Part shown: in pieces, positions 54,338-63,913 of the stretch | Layout: every line of letters begins with the position of its first letter | How positions within the stretch are numbered: the stretch's first letter is position 1 | Assembly: GCA_024304985.1 (NCBI GenBank) | Contig: JAMWZC010000001.1 | Location: 682,001 to 746,000 of the forward strand | DNA length: 64,000 nt | Direction: 5' to 3' | Source: Paracoccaceae bacterium | Lineage (GTDB): Bacteria > Pseudomonadota > Alphaproteobacteria > Rhodobacterales > Rhodobacteraceae | The notes under the pieces: model-generated | What the model saw: only the letters and a program-made list of their open reading frames with translations | Told to the model about the DNA's origin: nothing | Databases searched by the model: none | Program-made: the position numbers and the translations under genes

Positions 54338-55750
54338 TTATGTGGATGCGGGCCTGCCGTCAAGCACGGGTGCAGGCCGCCCGTTCAGGCGGCGCACAAA
54401 GCGCCAGCCGATCCAGGCCGCAAGAATGCCCGCCAGCGTATTGGCCAGCGCCTGCCCCATGATCACCCCGCCCCCGGCATAGAGCGCGCCCAGACCAAAG
54501 GCCAGTGGCGCCATCAGGATCGCATCGCGCGCCCAATTGGCCGCCGTCGCCCAAAGCGGACGACCCAGATTGTTGAACGCTGCATTGGACACGAACAGCG
54601 CGCCTGTGAACACGAAGGTCCCCGCCGCGTAGAAGGCAAAGACCCGCACGATCTCGGCCCCGTCTTCCCCCAGCCCGAAGGACCCCGCGATCAGATCCGC
54701 GGACAGGATCAGCAGCACCCAGATCACGGCGGTATAGATGGCGCAGAATTTCAGCGCATCGGTATAGGCCGAGGCCACGCGGTCATATTGCTTGGCCCCG
54801 TAATTCTGCCCGATGATCCCGCCGATCGCCCCCGAAAGCGCGAAAATGCCCCCGAAACAGACGATGGTCAGGCGCATCACCACGCCCAGACCCGCCACGG
54901 CGCTGTCCCCATGCTGCGCCATGGCCCGCACAAGAATCCAGTTGCCGAAAGGGGTCGAGACCTGCGTCGCCACAGCCGGAATGGCAATCGCCGCGAAAGG
55001 CATAAGGAAGGCGCGCAGGTCGATCAGACTCGGGCGCGCCAGCAGGTTGCGCGACCGGCTGACCCAATAGAAGCCCATCACCGCCATCGCCAGCCGCGAC
55101 AGCACGATGGCCATGGCCGCACCGCTCACGCCATAGCCCATCCAAACGATCAGGATCGGATCGACGATCAGCGCCACAACGCCCGCCGACACCGTGACCA
55201 TCATGGACCGCCACGCCTCGCCAGCCGCGCGCAGCACGGCGCTCGCGCACATGCCGATGGCGACAAAGGGCAAGGACGGCAGCGAGATCCCAAGGAAATC
55301 GACCGCCACCTCCAGCGCCGCGCCCTCGGCCCCGGTCCAGATCAGGATCTCGCGACGGAAGATGAAGACCAGAACGGCCAGCGCCGTCTGGAAACTCGCG
55401 CCATAGATCATCGCCGATGTGGCGATCCGGCGCGCCTCCTCGGGGTCGCCCATGCCCAGCGCGCGACTGACCAAGGCAACGGCGCCGATCATCATCCCCA
55501 CGGCCACGGACATCACGAAGAACTGGATCGTCCCCGCAAAGCCGATGGCGGTGATCAGCACCTCGTTCTCCAGACGGCTGATCCACCACAACGCCAGAAA
55601 ATCCACCAGAAACAGAAAGCTCAGCCCCAGCGAGCCTGTCAGCGTCATCACGACCACATGACGCATGGTCGATCCGGTCAGGAACTTCGCTTGTAATTTG
55701 CCACTCACTGCGGGGCGCTCGGCAACTTCGGTCAGATCAGGGCTTGGCAT
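54338..55750 (-). CDS. MATE-family transporter
   Basis: This 470-residue protein has about 12 transmembrane segments in the MATE arrangement. Features are TGSLGLSFLFLVDFLALWWISRL, VGMMIGAVALVSRALGMGDPEEARR and the second-half IAIPAVATQVSTPFGNWILV. It differs clearly from the NorM-like gene at 23291 and may belong to the DinF-like branch. It starts 6 bases after the MFS gene, so the two exporters are likely co-expressed. Substrate unknown. Confidence 0.92.
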   Translation of the reverse strand: MPSPDLTEVAERPAVSGKLQAKFLTGSTMRHVVVMTLTGSLGLSFLFLVDFLALWWISRLENEVLITAIGFAGTIQFFVMSVAVGMMIGAVALVSRALGMGDPEEARRIATSAMIYGASFQTALAVLVFIFRREILIWTGAEGAALEVAVDFLGISLPSLPFVAIGMCASAVLRAAGEAWRSMMVTVSAGVVALIVDPILIVWMGYGVSGAAMAIVLSRLAMAVMGFYWVSRSRNLLARPSLIDLRAFLMPFAAIAIPAVATQVSTPFGNWILVRAMAQHGDSAVAGLGVVMRLTIVCFGGIFALSGAIGGIIGQNYGAKQYDRVASAYTDALKFCAIYTAVIWVLLILSADLIAGSFGLGEDGAEIVRVFAFYAAGTFVFTGALFVSNAAFNNLGRPLWATAANWARDAILMAPLAFGLGALYAGGGVIMGQALANTLAGILAAWIGWRFVRRLNGRPAPVLDGRPAST

Positions 55751-55756
55751 GCAGGG

Positions 55757-56986
55757 TCACTCCGCCGGGGCCGGCAGGAACCGGGCAAAAATCGTCTCGT
55801 TCCCGGGTTCGGGATGGCGCGGGATCAGCATGGCCAGACAGAAAGAGATACCCGCCATGGCCGCCGCCAGCACGAAAACCGAACTCGGCGAGACAAGCCA
55901 CAGATAGCCCAGCGACGCCGGAAGGAAAACCGCAGCGATGTGATTGATGGTAAAGGCGACCGCCGCCGTCGGCGCAATGTCGCGCGGATCGGCGATCTTC
56001 TGGAAATAGGTCTTCAGCGCCAGCGCCATGGCAAAGAAAACGTGGTCCATCACATAAAGGAACGCCGCCATCATCACGCCCCAGCCGAACCAGTAGATCC
56101 CGCCATAGCCCAGAAACACGCAGACCAGCCCCGTATATTCCACCGCCAGCGCCTTGCGCTCGCCCCAGCGCGCCACCGCCCGGCCCAGCAGCGGGGCCGC
56201 GATCATGTTGACCACCAGATTGATGGTGAACAATGCGGTGACCTCATGGACGCGAAAACCGAACTTCTCGACCATCATGAAGCCTGCGAAAACCACGAAA
56301 ATCTGCCGCCGCGCGCCCGACATGAACTGAAGCGCATAATACAGCCAGTACCGCCGCCGCAGCACCATCTTCTTGATCTGCGGATCGGGCGCCTCGAACT
56401 GCGGATAGGCCAGAAGCGCGAACAGGGCCACCGCCGCCGTGAAGCCGCCCGACAGCAAGTAGACCATGTTATAGGTCAGGCCCAACGCCTCCCATGTCAC
56501 GATGATGCACAGATAGGCGACAAGCGTCGCCCCCGACCCCGCCGCCAGCAGCCAGCCCAACATCTGCGGCGCGCGGTCCTTGGGCAGCCATTGCAACTGC
56601 AAGGACTGATTCACCGTCTCGTAATAATGAAACCCGATCGACGACAGCATGGTGATCGTCAGAATCCCGCCCAGACTGGGAAACCACGCGGTCATCGCCG
56701 TCGCCACCCCCAGCAGGATCAGCGCCACCATTCCCAGCACCTGCTCGCGCATGAACATCAGGATCGCGATCACGCCAATCGCCAGAAACCCCGGAATCTC
56801 CCGTACCGTGTGCAGCCAGCCAATGTCCGAGCCGTCGAACTGCGCCACCTCGATCACGAAGTTATTGAGCAGCGCCGACCATGTGGCAAAGGCGATGGGC
56901 ATCGCGGCGGCCATCACGAACAGCAGCGTCACCGGTCTGCGCCAGACCGGCAAATCCTTGGCATGGGCAAGCGGAATGATTTGCAT
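55757..56986 (-). CDS. MFS-family transporter
   Basis: This 409-residue protein has about 12 hydrophobic segments and an MFS layout with a central cytoplasmic loop (about 195-215: YPQFEAPDPQIKKMVLRRRYW). Several charged loops such as GRAVARWGERKAL fit the MFS loop 2/8 motif. No substrate-specific features are recognised. It is the first of the MFS-MATE-prmA leftward group. Confidence 0.88.
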   Translation of the reverse strand: MQIIPLAHAKDLPVWRRPVTLLFVMAAAMPIAFATWSALLNNFVIEVAQFDGSDIGWLHTVREIPGFLAIGVIAILMFMREQVLGMVALILLGVATAMTAWFPSLGGILTITMLSSIGFHYYETVNQSLQLQWLPKDRAPQMLGWLLAAGSGATLVAYLCIIVTWEALGLTYNMVYLLSGGFTAAVALFALLAYPQFEAPDPQIKKMVLRRRYWLYYALQFMSGARRQIFVVFAGFMMVEKFGFRVHEVTALFTINLVVNMIAAPLLGRAVARWGERKALAVEYTGLVCVFLGYGGIYWFGWGVMMAAFLYVMDHVFFAMALALKTYFQKIADPRDIAPTAAVAFTINHIAAVFLPASLGYLWLVSPSSVFVLAAAMAGISFCLAMLIPRHPEPGNETIFARFLPAPAE

Positions 56987-57074
56987 GTTAACGGCTTACG
57001 CCGATTTTTCGGGCTTGGCGAGAGGCCAGATCACCCTATCCGCGCACATCCCCCTGTGCGCCCGCGATCCACGC

Positions 57075-57536
57075 TCAGAGCGGCGAAAACCGATACTCCA
57101 CCTCGGAAAAACGGTCGCGCGGAAAGACGTAAAGCATCCGGAACCCCTCAGCCCCCGCCACCGTGCCATGTTCGGCATCCCCCGGAATGAACAATGCCAC
57201 CCCCGGCCCCATCGCCTGCGGCACCCCGTCCACGGTCACGACCGCCGCCCCCTCCAGCCCGAAATAGACCTCGGCCGGGCTGTGGCGATGCGGCAGCAAG
57301 GTCCCGCCGGGCGCGAATTCCGCGATCCCCATGACCACGCCGCCGGTGGCCGTGCGATCCGCACAGAACAGCGTCCGCCAGCGCACCGTACCGAAGGCCG
57401 GATCCTCGCCCCCCTCCAGCGGCAGCGTGGCCAGATCGACCCGCACCGGCAAGGCCGCCATCGCCATCAAGGCCGCGGCCAGCATCCCGGCCTGCCCCTC
57501 CATCTGGCCTACCTCCGGCACTCCGATCTGCTCCAT
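57075..57536 (-). CDS. Cupin-domain protein
   Basis: This 153-residue protein has a helical N-terminal half and one cupin barrel. Motif 1 is EFAPGGTLLPHRHSPAEVYFGLEG (HxH, then Glu after a Pro-Ala). Motif 2 is FIPGDAEHGTVAG (final His). The HxHxPxExY arrangement recalls the cupin DMSP lyases (DddL/Q/W/K), but the similarity seen is confined to metal-binding motifs, so the substrate is open. The ATG at 57536 has AGAAGG 9 bases upstream; an ATG three codons earlier lacks spacing. Confidence 0.78.
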   Translation of the reverse strand: MEQIGVPEVGQMEGQAGMLAAALMAMAALPVRVDLATLPLEGGEDPAFGTVRWRTLFCADRTATGGVVMGIAEFAPGGTLLPHRHSPAEVYFGLEGAAVVTVDGVPQAMGPGVALFIPGDAEHGTVAGAEGFRMLYVFPRDRFSEVEYRFSPL

Positions 57537-57739
57537 GCCCGCCATCCTTCTGCCGCGCGCCCTGCCTGCCCGACAGCGGATACAGCGCCGCCCGCCGGAT
57601 TTCGCGGACAGAAGCGACACCGCGACCGACGCTTTCGACCTGCCTGACGCCCCAGAACACCCCCTCTGATCTGGATCAAGGACAGGGCCCGCCGCCCCTG
57701 TCATAGCCCATGGCACATAATGGAAACGGGAATGGTGCC

Positions 57740-58801
57740 ATGGACCTGCTCAGCGTGGTGGACCGCATCGGCGAAGAGCCAACCGCCGCCCTTCTGGGGC
57801 TGCTCACAGGCGTCGTGTTCGGCGCCGCCGCGCAACGCTCGCGCTTCTGCCTGCGCGCGGCGACGGTGGAATTCGCCCGCGGTCAACTGGGCGACAAGGT
57901 GGCCGTCTGGCTGCTGACCATCTCGACCGCCATCGTCTGGGTGCAGGGCGCGCAGATGCTGGGCCTGATGCGCGCCGCCGATGCCCGCATGATGGCCGTG
58001 CCGGGCAGCTGGTCAGGCGCCATCATCGGTGGGCTGATCTTCGGCATCGGCATGGTGCTGGCGCGCGGCTGTTCGGGCCGGCTTCTGGTGCTGGGGGCCA
58101 CCGGCAACCTGCGCTCCATCGTGTCGGGCCTGATCTTCGCCGTGGTCGCCCAGATGAGCATCACCGGCTGGCTCGGCCCCCTGCGCGACGGGCTGGCGGG
58201 GCTCTGGGTCACGTCGGGCGGGCGCAACATGGATATCCTGCTAGCGCTGCACCTGCCCGATTGGGCGGGACTGGCCTTCGGGGCCGCCATGGCCCTGCTG
58301 GCGCTGGAACTGTCCCGCCGCAACCGGATCGGCGCGATGCGGCTGGTCTTCGCCTCGGGCGTGGGCTTTGCCGTGGCGCTGGGATGGGTGCTGACCTTCG
58401 GTCTGTCGCAGATCGCCTTTGACCCGGTGCAGATCGAAAGCGCCAGCTTCACCGGACCCTCGGCCCGGATGCTGATGTTCACGCTGGACCGCGCGGCGGT
58501 GCTGGAATTCGATGTCGGGCTGGTGCCGGGTGTGTTCCTCGGCTCTTTCCTGGCCGCCGTCATCACGCGCGAGTTCAAGTTTCAGGGCTTCGAAAATGAA
58601 AGCAACATGCGTCGCGCCATGTTCGGCGCGGCCCTGATGGGCTTCGGCGGGATGCTGGCCGGAGGCTGCGCCATCGGCGCGGGCGTCACCGGCGGGTCGA
58701 TCTTCGTGGGCACCGCATGGGCCGCGCTCTGCGCCATGTGGGTGGGCGCGATCCTGACCGATCTCGTGGTCGATCAGCAGGGCCGCACCGTCATCGCCTG
58801 A
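57740..58801 (+). CDS. YeeE/YedE (TsuA-like) thiosulfate transporter
   Basis: This 353-residue membrane protein has about nine hydrophobic segments and the sulfur-handling cysteine motifs of the YeeE/YedE family: QRSRFCLRAA (about 33), LARGCSGRLLVLGATGNLRS (about 105), and GGMLAGGCAIGAGVTGGS (about 303). TsuA imports thiosulfate in other bacteria. No TsuB-like TusA-type partner is adjacent. The ATG at 57740 is better placed than the one 30 bases upstream. It is divergent from the cupin gene. Confidence 0.87.
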   Translation: MDLLSVVDRIGEEPTAALLGLLTGVVFGAAAQRSRFCLRAATVEFARGQLGDKVAVWLLTISTAIVWVQGAQMLGLMRAADARMMAVPGSWSGAIIGGLIFGIGMVLARGCSGRLLVLGATGNLRSIVSGLIFAVVAQMSITGWLGPLRDGLAGLWVTSGGRNMDILLALHLPDWAGLAFGAAMALLALELSRRNRIGAMRLVFASGVGFAVALGWVLTFGLSQIAFDPVQIESASFTGPSARMLMFTLDRAAVLEFDVGLVPGVFLGSFLAAVITREFKFQGFENESNMRRAMFGAALMGFGGMLAGGCAIGAGVTGGSIFVGTAWAALCAMWVGAILTDLVVDQQGRTVIA

Positions 58802-58932
58802 CCCGCGACAGGCCCCGGAGGCCCCCGCTCTTGCACCTGCGTCGCGCGGGCGCATGGGGCGGTCGTTTCCGGGCTGTCCTGCCCTCGGGCCTGCTGCTAC
58901 CAACCGGGCAACAGAGTGACCCGGAGAGACCG

Positions 58933-59817
58933 ATGACCCATCATGTGCTGACCGTCCAATGCCCGTCGACCCGCGGAATCGTCGCCGCGATCTCGGGGTT
59001 TCTGGCGGCGAATGGCTGCAACATCACCGACAGCCACCAGTTCGACGACCCGCTGACGGGCATGTTCTTTGCGCGGATGACCTTTCTGGCGGAAACCGGC
59101 ACCGGGCCGGACGCGCTGCGCGAGGGTTTCGCCCCCATCGCCGCCACCTTCGCGATGGACTGGGCGATCCATGAGGCCGGCCAGCGGATGAAGGTTCTGC
59201 TGATGGTGTCGAATTTCGGCCATTGCCTGAACGACCTGCTCTATCGCTGGCGCATCGGCGCGCTGCCCATCGACATCGTGGGCGTGGTGTCCAACCACAT
59301 GACCTATCAGAAAGTGGTGGTGAACCACGACCTGCCCTTCCACCAGATCAAGGTCACCAAGGACAACAAGCCCGAGGCCGAAGCCCGCCTGATGGCGCTG
59401 GTCGAGGAGTCGGGGGCCGAGCTGATCGTGCTCGCCCGCTACATGCAGGTGCTCTCGGATGCGATCTGCCAGAAAATGTCCGGCCGGATCATCAACATCC
59501 ACCATTCCTTCCTGCCCAGCTTCAAGGGGGCGAACCCCTATAAGCAAGCCTATGAACGCGGCGTGAAACTGATCGGTGCCACCGCCCATTACGTCACCGC
59601 CGATCTGGACGAAGGCCCGATCATCGAACAGGACACCGTCCGCATCACCCATGCCCAAAGTGCGGATGACTACGTCAGCCTTGGCCGCGATGTGGAAGCA
59701 CAGGTCCTCTCCCGCGCGATCCACGCCCATATCCATCACCGCGTCTTCCAGAACGGCAACAAAACCGTGGTCTTCCCCGCCAGCCCCGGAAGCTATGCCT
59801 CGGAACGGATGGGGTAA
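58933..59817 (+). CDS. purU: Formyltetrahydrofolate deformylase PurU
   Basis: This 294-residue enzyme hydrolyses 10-formyl-THF to formate and THF. The N-terminal ACT domain spans about 1-80 (VLTVQCPSTRGIVAAISGFLA). The formyltransferase-fold domain has MVSNFGHCLNDLLYRW, the catalytic NIHHSFLPSF (Asn/His), and ATAHYVTADLDEGPIIEQD (Asp). With FtfL and FolD in this window it completes a formyl-THF to formate route. The ATG at 58933 has a GGAGAG site. Confidence 0.97.
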   Translation: MTHHVLTVQCPSTRGIVAAISGFLAANGCNITDSHQFDDPLTGMFFARMTFLAETGTGPDALREGFAPIAATFAMDWAIHEAGQRMKVLLMVSNFGHCLNDLLYRWRIGALPIDIVGVVSNHMTYQKVVVNHDLPFHQIKVTKDNKPEAEARLMALVEESGAELIVLARYMQVLSDAICQKMSGRIINIHHSFLPSFKGANPYKQAYERGVKLIGATAHYVTADLDEGPIIEQDTVRITHAQSADDYVSLGRDVEAQVLSRAIHAHIHHRVFQNGNKTVVFPASPGSYASERMG

Positions 59818-59889
59818 GGGCGCAATCACGACGCTCAGCGCAGGCGGCGCCCTCGCCGACACGCGGGGTGTCGATCCAACGCCATCGAA

Positions 59890-60065
59890 CCGTAGGGTGC
59901 GTGCTGGCACGCACCGTTTCTTGATGCGAGGGGGAGCGAACCGTAGGGTGCGTGCTGGCACGCACCGTTTCTTGATGCGGGGGGGGAGCGAGCCGTAGGG
60001 TGCGTGCTTGCACGCACCGTTTCTTGATGCGGGGGAGTGGTGCGTGCAAGCACGCACCCTACGAC
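59890..60065. repeat. Tandem hairpin repeat array downstream of purU
   Basis: Three units of 51, 52 and about 49 bases start at 59890, 59941 and 59993 with CCGTAGGGTGCGTGC. Each contains a 9-bp perfect stem (GGTGCGTGC/GCACGCACC) with a 2-base loop, followed by GTTTCTTGATGCG and a G-run. A fourth, inverted copy (60039-60063) is the exact reverse complement of 59994-60018. With the terminator at 60193 this accounts for most of the 410-bp gap up to priA (59818-60227); the rest shows no gene. Confidence 0.9.
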
Positions 60066-60192
60066 TACTATCCCAACGCCGCTCTAGTCGAGCGCCCGCC
60101 TTGTCCCGCATGGCCGACCAACGCGACTTACCGACGGATCGTTAAAATTTCCCTAACGCGGCCGCGTAACCCATTGAATTTCCACAATCCAT

Positions 60193-60213
60193 AAAATGTC
60201 CCACGGCGGGACA
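60193..60213 (-). terminator. priA terminator
   Basis: Read leftward, TGTCCC-GCCGT-GGGACA is followed by TTTTA. It is a compact 6-bp stem with a T tract, 15 bases past the priA stop codon. Confidence 0.75.
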
Positions 60214-60227
60214 CGCCCCAAACCCCC

Positions 60228-62417
60228 TCAATAGAAACTCTGCGGATCAATATCCACGGCCAGCCGCAGGCTCCCCGTCAGCCTTACCTGCCCCAGCCAG
60301 CGCCCCAATGCGGCCTGCAATGGCGCGCCCTTGTCGGCCCGCACCAGCAGCCTGACCCGGTGCCGCCCCCTAATCCGGGCGATGGGGGCCGGGGCGGGGC
60401 CATAGACCTGTGCCCCGATGGCCCTGAGCGGGGCATCCTGCCGCGCCAGATGCGTGCCCAGATCGAAGGCCGCCTGCGCCTCGGTGGCCGAGATGATGAT
60501 CCCCGCCATCCGCCCGTAAGGGGGAACCCCCGCCTGTCGCCGCTCCTCGGCCTCGGCGCGCCAGAACCCCTCCTCATCCCCCGCAAGGATGGCGCGGATC
60601 ACCGGGTGTTCGGGCTGATGGGTCTGGAGAAGCGCCTGCCCCCGCTTCTCGGCCCTGCCCGCCCGCCCGGCGACCTGCCGCATCAGCTGGAACGTCCGCT
60701 CGGCCGCGCGCAGGTCCGATCCTTGCAGGCCCAGATCCGCGTCGATCACCCCCACCAGCGTGAGCAGCGGAAAGTTGTGCCCCTTGGCCACCAGCTGCGT
60801 GCCGATGATGATATCCGCCCCACCGCTGGCGATGCTCTCGATCTCGGCCTTGAGTGCACGAGCCGAGGCATACATATCCGACGACAGCGTCGCCACCCGC
60901 GCCTCCGGGAACAGGGCCTGCGCCTCTTCGGTCAGCCGCTCCACACCGGGGCCGACAGGGGCCAGCTTGCCCTCCACATGGCAGGCGGGGCAAGCCTCCG
61001 GCATCGGCTTCGTCTCGCCGCATTGGTGGCAAACCAGACGCTTGAGAAATCGATGCTCCACCATCCGCGCGTCGCAGTGATCGCAGCCGATTTGATGCCC
61101 GCAGGCCCGGCACACCGTCGTCGGCGCATAGCCGCGCCGGTTGATGAAGAGCAGCGCCTGCTCGCCAAGCGTGATCCGCTGCGTCACGGCCCGCTGGAGC
61201 GTGGGCGAGATCCAGCGGTTCGTCGGCAAGGTTTCCGCCCGCATGTCGATCGCCCGCATCTCGGGCAGGACCGCCGCGCCGAAACGGTCGGTCAGGACCA
61301 GCTTGTCATACTTGCCCGCTTCCGCATTGGCCCAGCTTTCAAGGCTTGGCGTGGCCGAGGCCAGCACCACCCTTGCCCCGCAAATCGCGGCGCGCAGCAC
61401 CGCCATGTCGCGGGCGTTGTAAAGCACCCCGTCCTCTTGCTTGTAGGAGGTGTCGTGCTCCTCATCCACCACGATCAGGCCCAGATCGCGGTAGGGCAGG
61501 AACAGCGCCGACCGCGCCCCCACCACCAGTTGAGCGCCGCCTTCCGCCACCATGCGCCAGATTCGGCGCCGCTCGGTCACGGTGACGCCCGAATGCCATT
61601 CCGCGGGCCGCGCCCCGAACCGGGCCTCGACGCGGGTCAGAAATTCGGCGGTCAGGGCAATCTCGGGCAGCAAAACCAAAGCCTGCCGCCCCTGCCGCAA
61701 CGCCTCGGCTACGGCCTCAAGATAGACTTCGGTCTTGCCCGATCCCGTCACACCCCGCAAAAGCGTCGTGCCATAGGTGCCCTTTGCCACGGCGGCGCGC
61801 AGCGCCTCGGCCCCGGCTGCCTGATCGTCGTTCAGCGCCTTGCCGGGCTGGCCCGGATCCAGCATCGGAAAGGGCAGATCGCGGGGGCTGTCCTCCTCCG
61901 ACACGGCACCCTGCGCCGCCAGCCCCTTGACCACACCCGTGGACACGCCCGCCATCTCGGCCAGTTCCCGCAAGGTGAAGGCCAGCCCGCCATAGTCGCG
62001 CAGGACCTCCAGCACCTTCTCGCGTGCGGGCGTCATGCGGTCGGGCAGGCCCTCGCCCAGCCGGTAGATCCGCCGCATCGCAGGCGGATCGCCCAAGCCC
62101 GGCGCGCGGGTGGCCAGCCGCAGCATCGCGGGCAGTGGCGTCATCGTGTAATCGGCCGCACGGGTCAGGAAATCCTGCATCTCCTCGCGCATGGGGGCCA
62201 CATCCAGCACGCGCGCGGCATAGCGCACCTTGGCCAGATCGAAATCGCCCCGGCCCGGCCCCCAGACCACGCCCAGCACCCGGCGCGGGCCAAGCGGGAC
62301 CTCGACGAAAGCGCCCAGATGACAGCCTCCCTCGGGCGCGCGGTAATCCAGCACCCGGTCCAGCGGCTGCGTGGTCAGCACCGCGATCAGGTCGCCATGA
62401 TGGAAGAAATCGCTCAC
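60228..62417 (-). CDS. priA: Primosomal helicase PriA
   Basis: This 729-residue protein restarts stalled replication forks. The 3'-DNA-binding domain begins with [22 protein letters not shown] and has [11 protein letters not shown]. Walker A occurs in [16 protein letters not shown] (about 232), and DEEH in [17 protein letters not shown] cluster of zinc-binding Cys follows ([21 protein letters not shown], then CHQCGE and CPAC), and then helicase motifs RVATLSSD and [23 protein letters not shown]. The start is GTG at 62417, in a position equivalent to other PriA N-termini; longer in-frame ATG starts would overlap the divergent gene. Confidence 0.96.
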   Translation of the reverse strand: MSDFFHHGDLIAVLTTQPLDRVLDYRAPEGGCHLGAFVEVPLGPRRVLGVVWGPGRGDFDLAKVRYAARVLDVAPMREEMQDFLTRAADYTMTPLPAMLRLATRAPGLGDPPAMRRIYRLGEGLPDRMTPAREKVLEVLRDYGGLAFTLRELAEMAGVSTGVVKGLAAQGAVSEEDSPRDLPFPMLDPGQPGKALNDDQAAGAEALRAAVAKGTYGTTLLRGVTGSGKTEVYLEAVAEALRQGRQALVLLPEIALTAEFLTRVEARFGARPAEWHSGVTVTERRRIWRMVAEGGAQLVVGARSALFLPYRDLGLIVVDEEHDTSYKQEDGVLYNARDMAVLRAAICGARVVLASATPSLESWANAEAGKYDKLVLTDRFGAAVLPEMRAIDMRAETLPTNRWISPTLQRAVTQRITLGEQALLFINRRGYAPTTVCRACGHQIGCDHCDARMVEHRFLKRLVCHQCGETKPMPEACPACHVEGKLAPVGPGVERLTEEAQALFPEARVATLSSDMYASARALKAEIESIASGGADIIIGTQLVAKGHNFPLLTLVGVIDADLGLQGSDLRAAERTFQLMRQVAGRAGRAEKRGQALLQTHQPEHPVIRAILAGDEEGFWRAEAEERRQAGVPPYGRMAGIIISATEAQAAFDLGTHLARQDAPLRAIGAQVYGPAPAPIARIRGRHRVRLLVRADKGAPLQAALGRWLGQVRLTGSLRLAVDIDPQSFY

Positions 62418-62507
62418 GGGGCATCGGCCTTGGGTGAAAGGGGTTTCAGGGTTCCGCTCTATGGGGTAAAGCCAAGGCAACGAAAGGCCAAGCCCCGAGG
62501 GAGCGTC

Positions 62508-63161
62508 ATGAAGTTCTTTGTTGATACAGCCGATATCGCCGCCATTGCCGAGTTGAACGCGTTGGGCATGGTCGATGGCGTGACCACGAACCCCTCGCTG
62601 ATCCTGAAGTCCGGGCGCGACATCATTGAAGTGACACGCGAAATCGCGGAACTGGTGGATGGCCCCGTCAGTGCCGAGGTCGTGGCTCTGGAGGCAGATG
62701 CCATGATCGCCGAAGGGCGCAAGCTGGCCGCCATCGCCCCCAATATCGCGGTGAAACTGCCGCTGACATGGGACGGGCTGAAGGCCTGCAAAGTGCTGTC
62801 CGGTGACGGATTCATGGTGAACGTGACGCTGTGCTTCAGCGCCAATCAGGCGCTTCTGGCGGCCAAGGCGGGGGCCACGTTCATCAGCCCCTTCATCGGT
62901 CGGCTGGACGATATCAATCTTGATGGCATGGATCTGATCGCCGATATCCGCACCATCTATGACAATTACGGCTTCGAGACCCAGATTCTGGCCGCGTCCA
63001 TCCGCACGGTGAACCATGTGCTGGACTGCGCGCGGATCGGTGCGGATGTGATGACCGCGCCGCCCGAGGTGATCAAGAAACTGGCAAGCCACCCGCTGAC
63101 CGATGCGGGTCTGGCCACGTTTTTGAAGGATTGGGAAAAAACGGGGCAGAAAATCCTCTGA
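62508..63161 (+). CDS. tal: TalC-type transaldolase (often annotated fructose-6-phosphate aldolase)
   Basis: This 217-residue small TIM-barrel aldolase has [17 protein letters not shown] and the Schiff-base lysine K83 in [13 protein letters not shown]57 in VSAEVV is where fructose-6-phosphate aldolases have Gln, and [11 protein letters not shown] has Phe where those aldolases have Tyr. Both residues favour transaldolase over aldolase activity. The length fits the decameric TalC/FSA family. A GAGGGAG ribosome site precedes the ATG at 62508. It is divergent from priA. Confidence 0.93.
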   Translation: MKFFVDTADIAAIAELNALGMVDGVTTNPSLILKSGRDIIEVTREIAELVDGPVSAEVVALEADAMIAEGRKLAAIAPNIAVKLPLTWDGLKACKVLSGDGFMVNVTLCFSANQALLAAKAGATFISPFIGRLDDINLDGMDLIADIRTIYDNYGFETQILAASIRTVNHVLDCARIGADVMTAPPEVIKKLASHPLTDAGLATFLKDWEKTGQKIL

Positions 63162-63205
63162 CCCCGTGTTATAACCCCTGAAATCAAGAAACGGACCCGA
63201 GGCAT

Positions 63206-63913
63206 ATGAGCACGAAACCCGGAATGGACAGCGCGCTGCGCGACAAGATCATGGCGCAGCCCGATGTCATCCTTGAGGATCGGGACCTGATGCGCGCCCT
63301 GATTGCCGCGAACGAGCGGATGATGGGCGCGAATATCATCGACCTGCGCGGCATCGCGATGGAACGCCTTGAGGCGCGGCTGGACCGGCTGGAGGATACG
63401 CATCGCAGCGTGATCGCCGCCGCCTATGACAATCTGGCCGGGACCAATCAGGTGCATCGCGCCATCCTGCGGATGCTTGATCCGACCGAGTTCGAGGTGT
63501 TCCTGCGCGATCTGGGCGGGCCGGTTGCGGAAATCCTGCGGGTGGATTGCATCCGTCTGGTGCTGGAAACGGTGCAGAATGATCAGGACGCGGTGGTGCA
63601 GCGCCTTGGCGATGTGCTGCGCGTGGCGCAACCCGGTTTCGTGCAGGACTACCTGAGCGGCGGGCGCGATGCGCCACAGCGTCAGGTCACCTTGCGCCAG
63701 ATGCAGGAAGGCAGCGCCGCCATCTATGGCGAAAAGGCGGGCTGGATCCGCTCGGAAGCCTGCCTGCGGCTGGATTTCGGCGCAGGACGCCTGCCCGGCA
63801 TGCTGGTCATGGGGGCAGAAGACCCGCATCAGTTCAACCCCAGCCAGGGCACCGACCTGCTGGCCTTCTTTGCAGGTGTTTTCGAAAGATCGATGCGCCG
63901 CTGGCTCTCATGA
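63206..63913 (+). CDS. DUF484-family protein
   Basis: This 235-residue protein has an N-terminal helical segment with coiled-coil potential (about 12-75, IDLRGIAMERLEARLDRLED). A GAF-like domain follows that includes LGDVLRVAQPGFVQ, the SEACLRLDF strand and MLVMGAEDPHQFNPSQGTDLLAFFA. DUF484 genes are often adjacent to xerC in Proteobacteria, as here. The stop overlaps the next start by ATGA. Confidence 0.93.
   Translation: MSTKPGMDSALRDKIMAQPDVILEDRDLMRALIAANERMMGANIIDLRGIAMERLEARLDRLEDTHRSVIAAAYDNLAGTNQVHRAILRMLDPTEFEVFLRDLGGPVAEILRVDCIRLVLETVQNDQDAVVQRLGDVLRVAQPGFVQDYLSGGRDAPQRQVTLRQMQEGSAAIYGEKAGWIRSEACLRLDFGAGRLPGMLVMGAEDPHQFNPSQGTDLLAFFAGVFERSMRRWLS

Noticed and set aside
59890-60065. 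A CRISPR array
   Set aside because: Units are contiguous imperfect tandem copies with an inverted terminal copy. There are no unique spacers and no cas genes.
62418-63092. An N-terminal extension of priA upstream of the GTG at 62417
   Set aside because: It lies opposite the transaldolase gene, has no conserved sequence, and PriA proteins normally begin close to the [13 protein letters not shown] block.
60360-63161. A 933-codon plus-strand frame reading through priA into the transaldolase gene
   Set aside because: Only the last 217 codons (from 62508) are conserved and have a ribosome site. The rest is antisense to priA.
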